Of a stretch of 12,687 bases of DNA, positions 11,937-12,687 are shown one piece after another. The position numbers and the translations under genes are program-made. Every line of letters starts with the position of its first letter. Position 1 is the stretch's first letter. Source of the stretch: JBFKPQ01 sp041628225 (GTDB taxonomy: Bacteria > Actinomycetota > Acidimicrobiia > Spongiisociales > JAENVV01); contig JBFKPQ010000063.1 in NCBI GenBank assembly GCA_041628225.1, positions 1 through 12,687 of the forward strand, written 5' to 3'. Below the pieces are notes generated by a model. The model searched no databases. It was not told where the DNA came from and worked only from the letters and a program-made list of their open reading frames with translations.

Positions 11937-12687
11937 TCAGCCCCGTACGGCGGCCGCCACGATCTTGGCCAGCTTCGCCGGGCTCGGATCGGCCTCGAGC
12001 TCCGTCAGGTGCCTGGTGACGTGATGGGCGGTCTTGTGGGTGGAGAACCACAGAGGTTTCAGCGGCTGGCGGAACGGTCCGTAGAGCACCGACTTCTCGG
12101 GTTCGTCGAACATCAGCGTGTTGTGGACGACGCCGCGCCCGGATTGGATGTTCGTGAGGTCGTGGCCGGGAAACGCCCCCCATGTGGTCGTCCCGAATGC
12201 ATAGCCCAGACCGGTCCAGACGTTCACCCCCACGGTCCCGTACTCGAGGTCGGCCACGGCACGGTCCACCGCTTTGGCGATCGCCGGATCCTTGATCGAG
12301 CGGGGGTCGACGATCAAGGACGCGCCGAGCGTCCCCCACAACTGCGAATTGCAGAACTCGACGGCGTCGGCGAGAAACGCCGGGACATCGCGGTCCGAAT
12401 CGAGGGGAGCTTCGCCGAACACACCCGCGAAGGCTTCGACCGCGAAGCAGACGTGGCCGTCGGCGCCGGTATCGAGGCCGGGGATCAGGGTCCACGGGAC
12501 CGCACCGCCGTCTGTCTCGCCGAAGGTGAGCACCTCGGGATGTGATGAGGCGAATCGTTCCCAGCGTTCCCTCGCGCCTGGGTAGTAGGGATCTCGCTGT
12601 TCGGTGTCCCGAAGTCCGCGCGCGATGGCATCGAGGAGTTGCTCGCGCTGGTTCCACTGGGCGTGGGTGACGATCACGCGGGTGGCG
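11937..12687 (-). CDS. Aldehyde dehydrogenase family protein, C-terminal half (runs off the right edge)
   Basis: There are 249 visible residues plus the TGA stop. The frame is open to the window edge, so the GTG at 12677 is not taken as the start. The first visible residues, ATRVIV, match the strand just after the ALDH catalytic Cys, which should lie about three codons beyond the edge. Then come WNQREQLLDAI, a segment with DPYYPGARERW, EAFAGVFGEAP with the Glu at the position of the NAD-ribose contact in the usual E-x-F-G-P motif, and YGTVGVNVWTGLGYAFGTTTWGAFPGH, corresponding to the G-x-V-x-x-N...PFGG region. The C-terminus adds an unusual tail (EKSVLYGPFRQPLKPLWFSTHK and a closing helix). 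The protein belongs to a divergent actinobacterial ALDH clade. It would oxidise an aldehyde to an acid with NAD(P)+, and it converges on the GMC alcohol-oxidising gene. The substrate is unknown. Confidence 0.85.
   Translation of the reverse strand, partial: ATRVIVTHAQWNQREQLLDAIARGLRDTEQRDPYYPGARERWERFASSHPEVLTFGETDGGAVPWTLIPGLDTGADGHVCFAVEAFAGVFGEAPLDSDRDVPAFLADAVEFCNSQLWGTLGASLIVDPRSIKDPAIAKAVDRAVADLEYGTVGVNVWTGLGYAFGTTTWGAFPGHDLTNIQSGRGVVHNTLMFDEPEKSVLYGPFRQPLKPLWFSTHKTAHHVTRHLTELEADPSPAKLAKIVAAAVRG

Noticed and set aside
12675..12677. GTG as the true start of a 246-residue protein at the right edge
   Set aside because: The frame stays open to the edge, and the first residues match the middle of an aldehyde dehydrogenase just after the catalytic Cys. 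The gene is cut by the window, not short.
1..12687. Mobile elements, CRISPR arrays, tRNA or rRNA genes, toxin-antitoxin or phage-defence systems
   Set aside because: No transposase, terminal repeats, evenly spaced repeats, cloverleaf-like sequence or defence-type domains were seen; nearly all bases are in housekeeping or catabolic genes.

Overview
The window is G+C-rich, gene-dense chromosomal DNA. It has many GTG starts, 4-bp stop/start overlaps, and a mix of acyl-CoA enzymes, a cytochrome P450 and Tat-exported proteins. This points to an actinobacterium, perhaps an Acidimicrobiia-type lineage; the lineage is inference from gene style only. No RNA genes, insertion sequences, CRISPR arrays or phage genes are visible, and coding sequence fills nearly everything.

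Left end (1-2043, minus strand): a tightly overlapping three-gene operon of the methylamine-dehydrogenase accessory type. In transcription order it is a MauE-like membrane protein, a Tat-exported MauA-like cysteine-rich protein fused to four and a half GDWN-type repeats, and the start of a MauD-like thioredoxin-anchor gene that leaves the window. The MauA-like protein lacks one of the two tryptophans needed for the TTQ cofactor, and no MauB or MauG is present. This is therefore probably not a methylamine dehydrogenase but an unassigned secreted protein with its own disulfide-handling partners. It is the most novel part of the window.

Middle left (2089-4859): a YbaK/ProX-type deacylase gene converges on a CRP/FNR-family regulator. 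Upstream of the regulator lies an enoyl-CoA hydratase/isomerase gene, divergent from an HSDL2-like short-chain dehydrogenase. Their 46-bp shared promoter carries a 16-bp imperfect palindrome over the predicted -35 element.

Middle (4903-6739): archease and the RNA ligase RtcB form an overlapping pair, an RNA repair or splicing module.

Right half (6736-12687): a P450 and a crotonase-fold gene overlap by 4 bp (minus strand). Divergent from them is a membrane-anchored molybdopterin oxidoreductase, followed by a GMC-family flavin alcohol oxidoreductase. The C-terminal half of an aldehyde dehydrogenase converges on the GMC gene. Together these could oxidise a hydrocarbon, lipid or alcohol substrate through alcohol and aldehyde to acid and acyl-CoA, but no substrate can be read from sequence.

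A recurring regulatory pattern is a TANNNT -10 hexamer ending 6-8 nt before the start codon of most first genes, with no Shine-Dalgarno sequence. This suggests widespread leaderless transcripts. Genes lacking this pattern (the CRP-family gene, the SDR, RtcB) have clear Shine-Dalgarno sequences instead.
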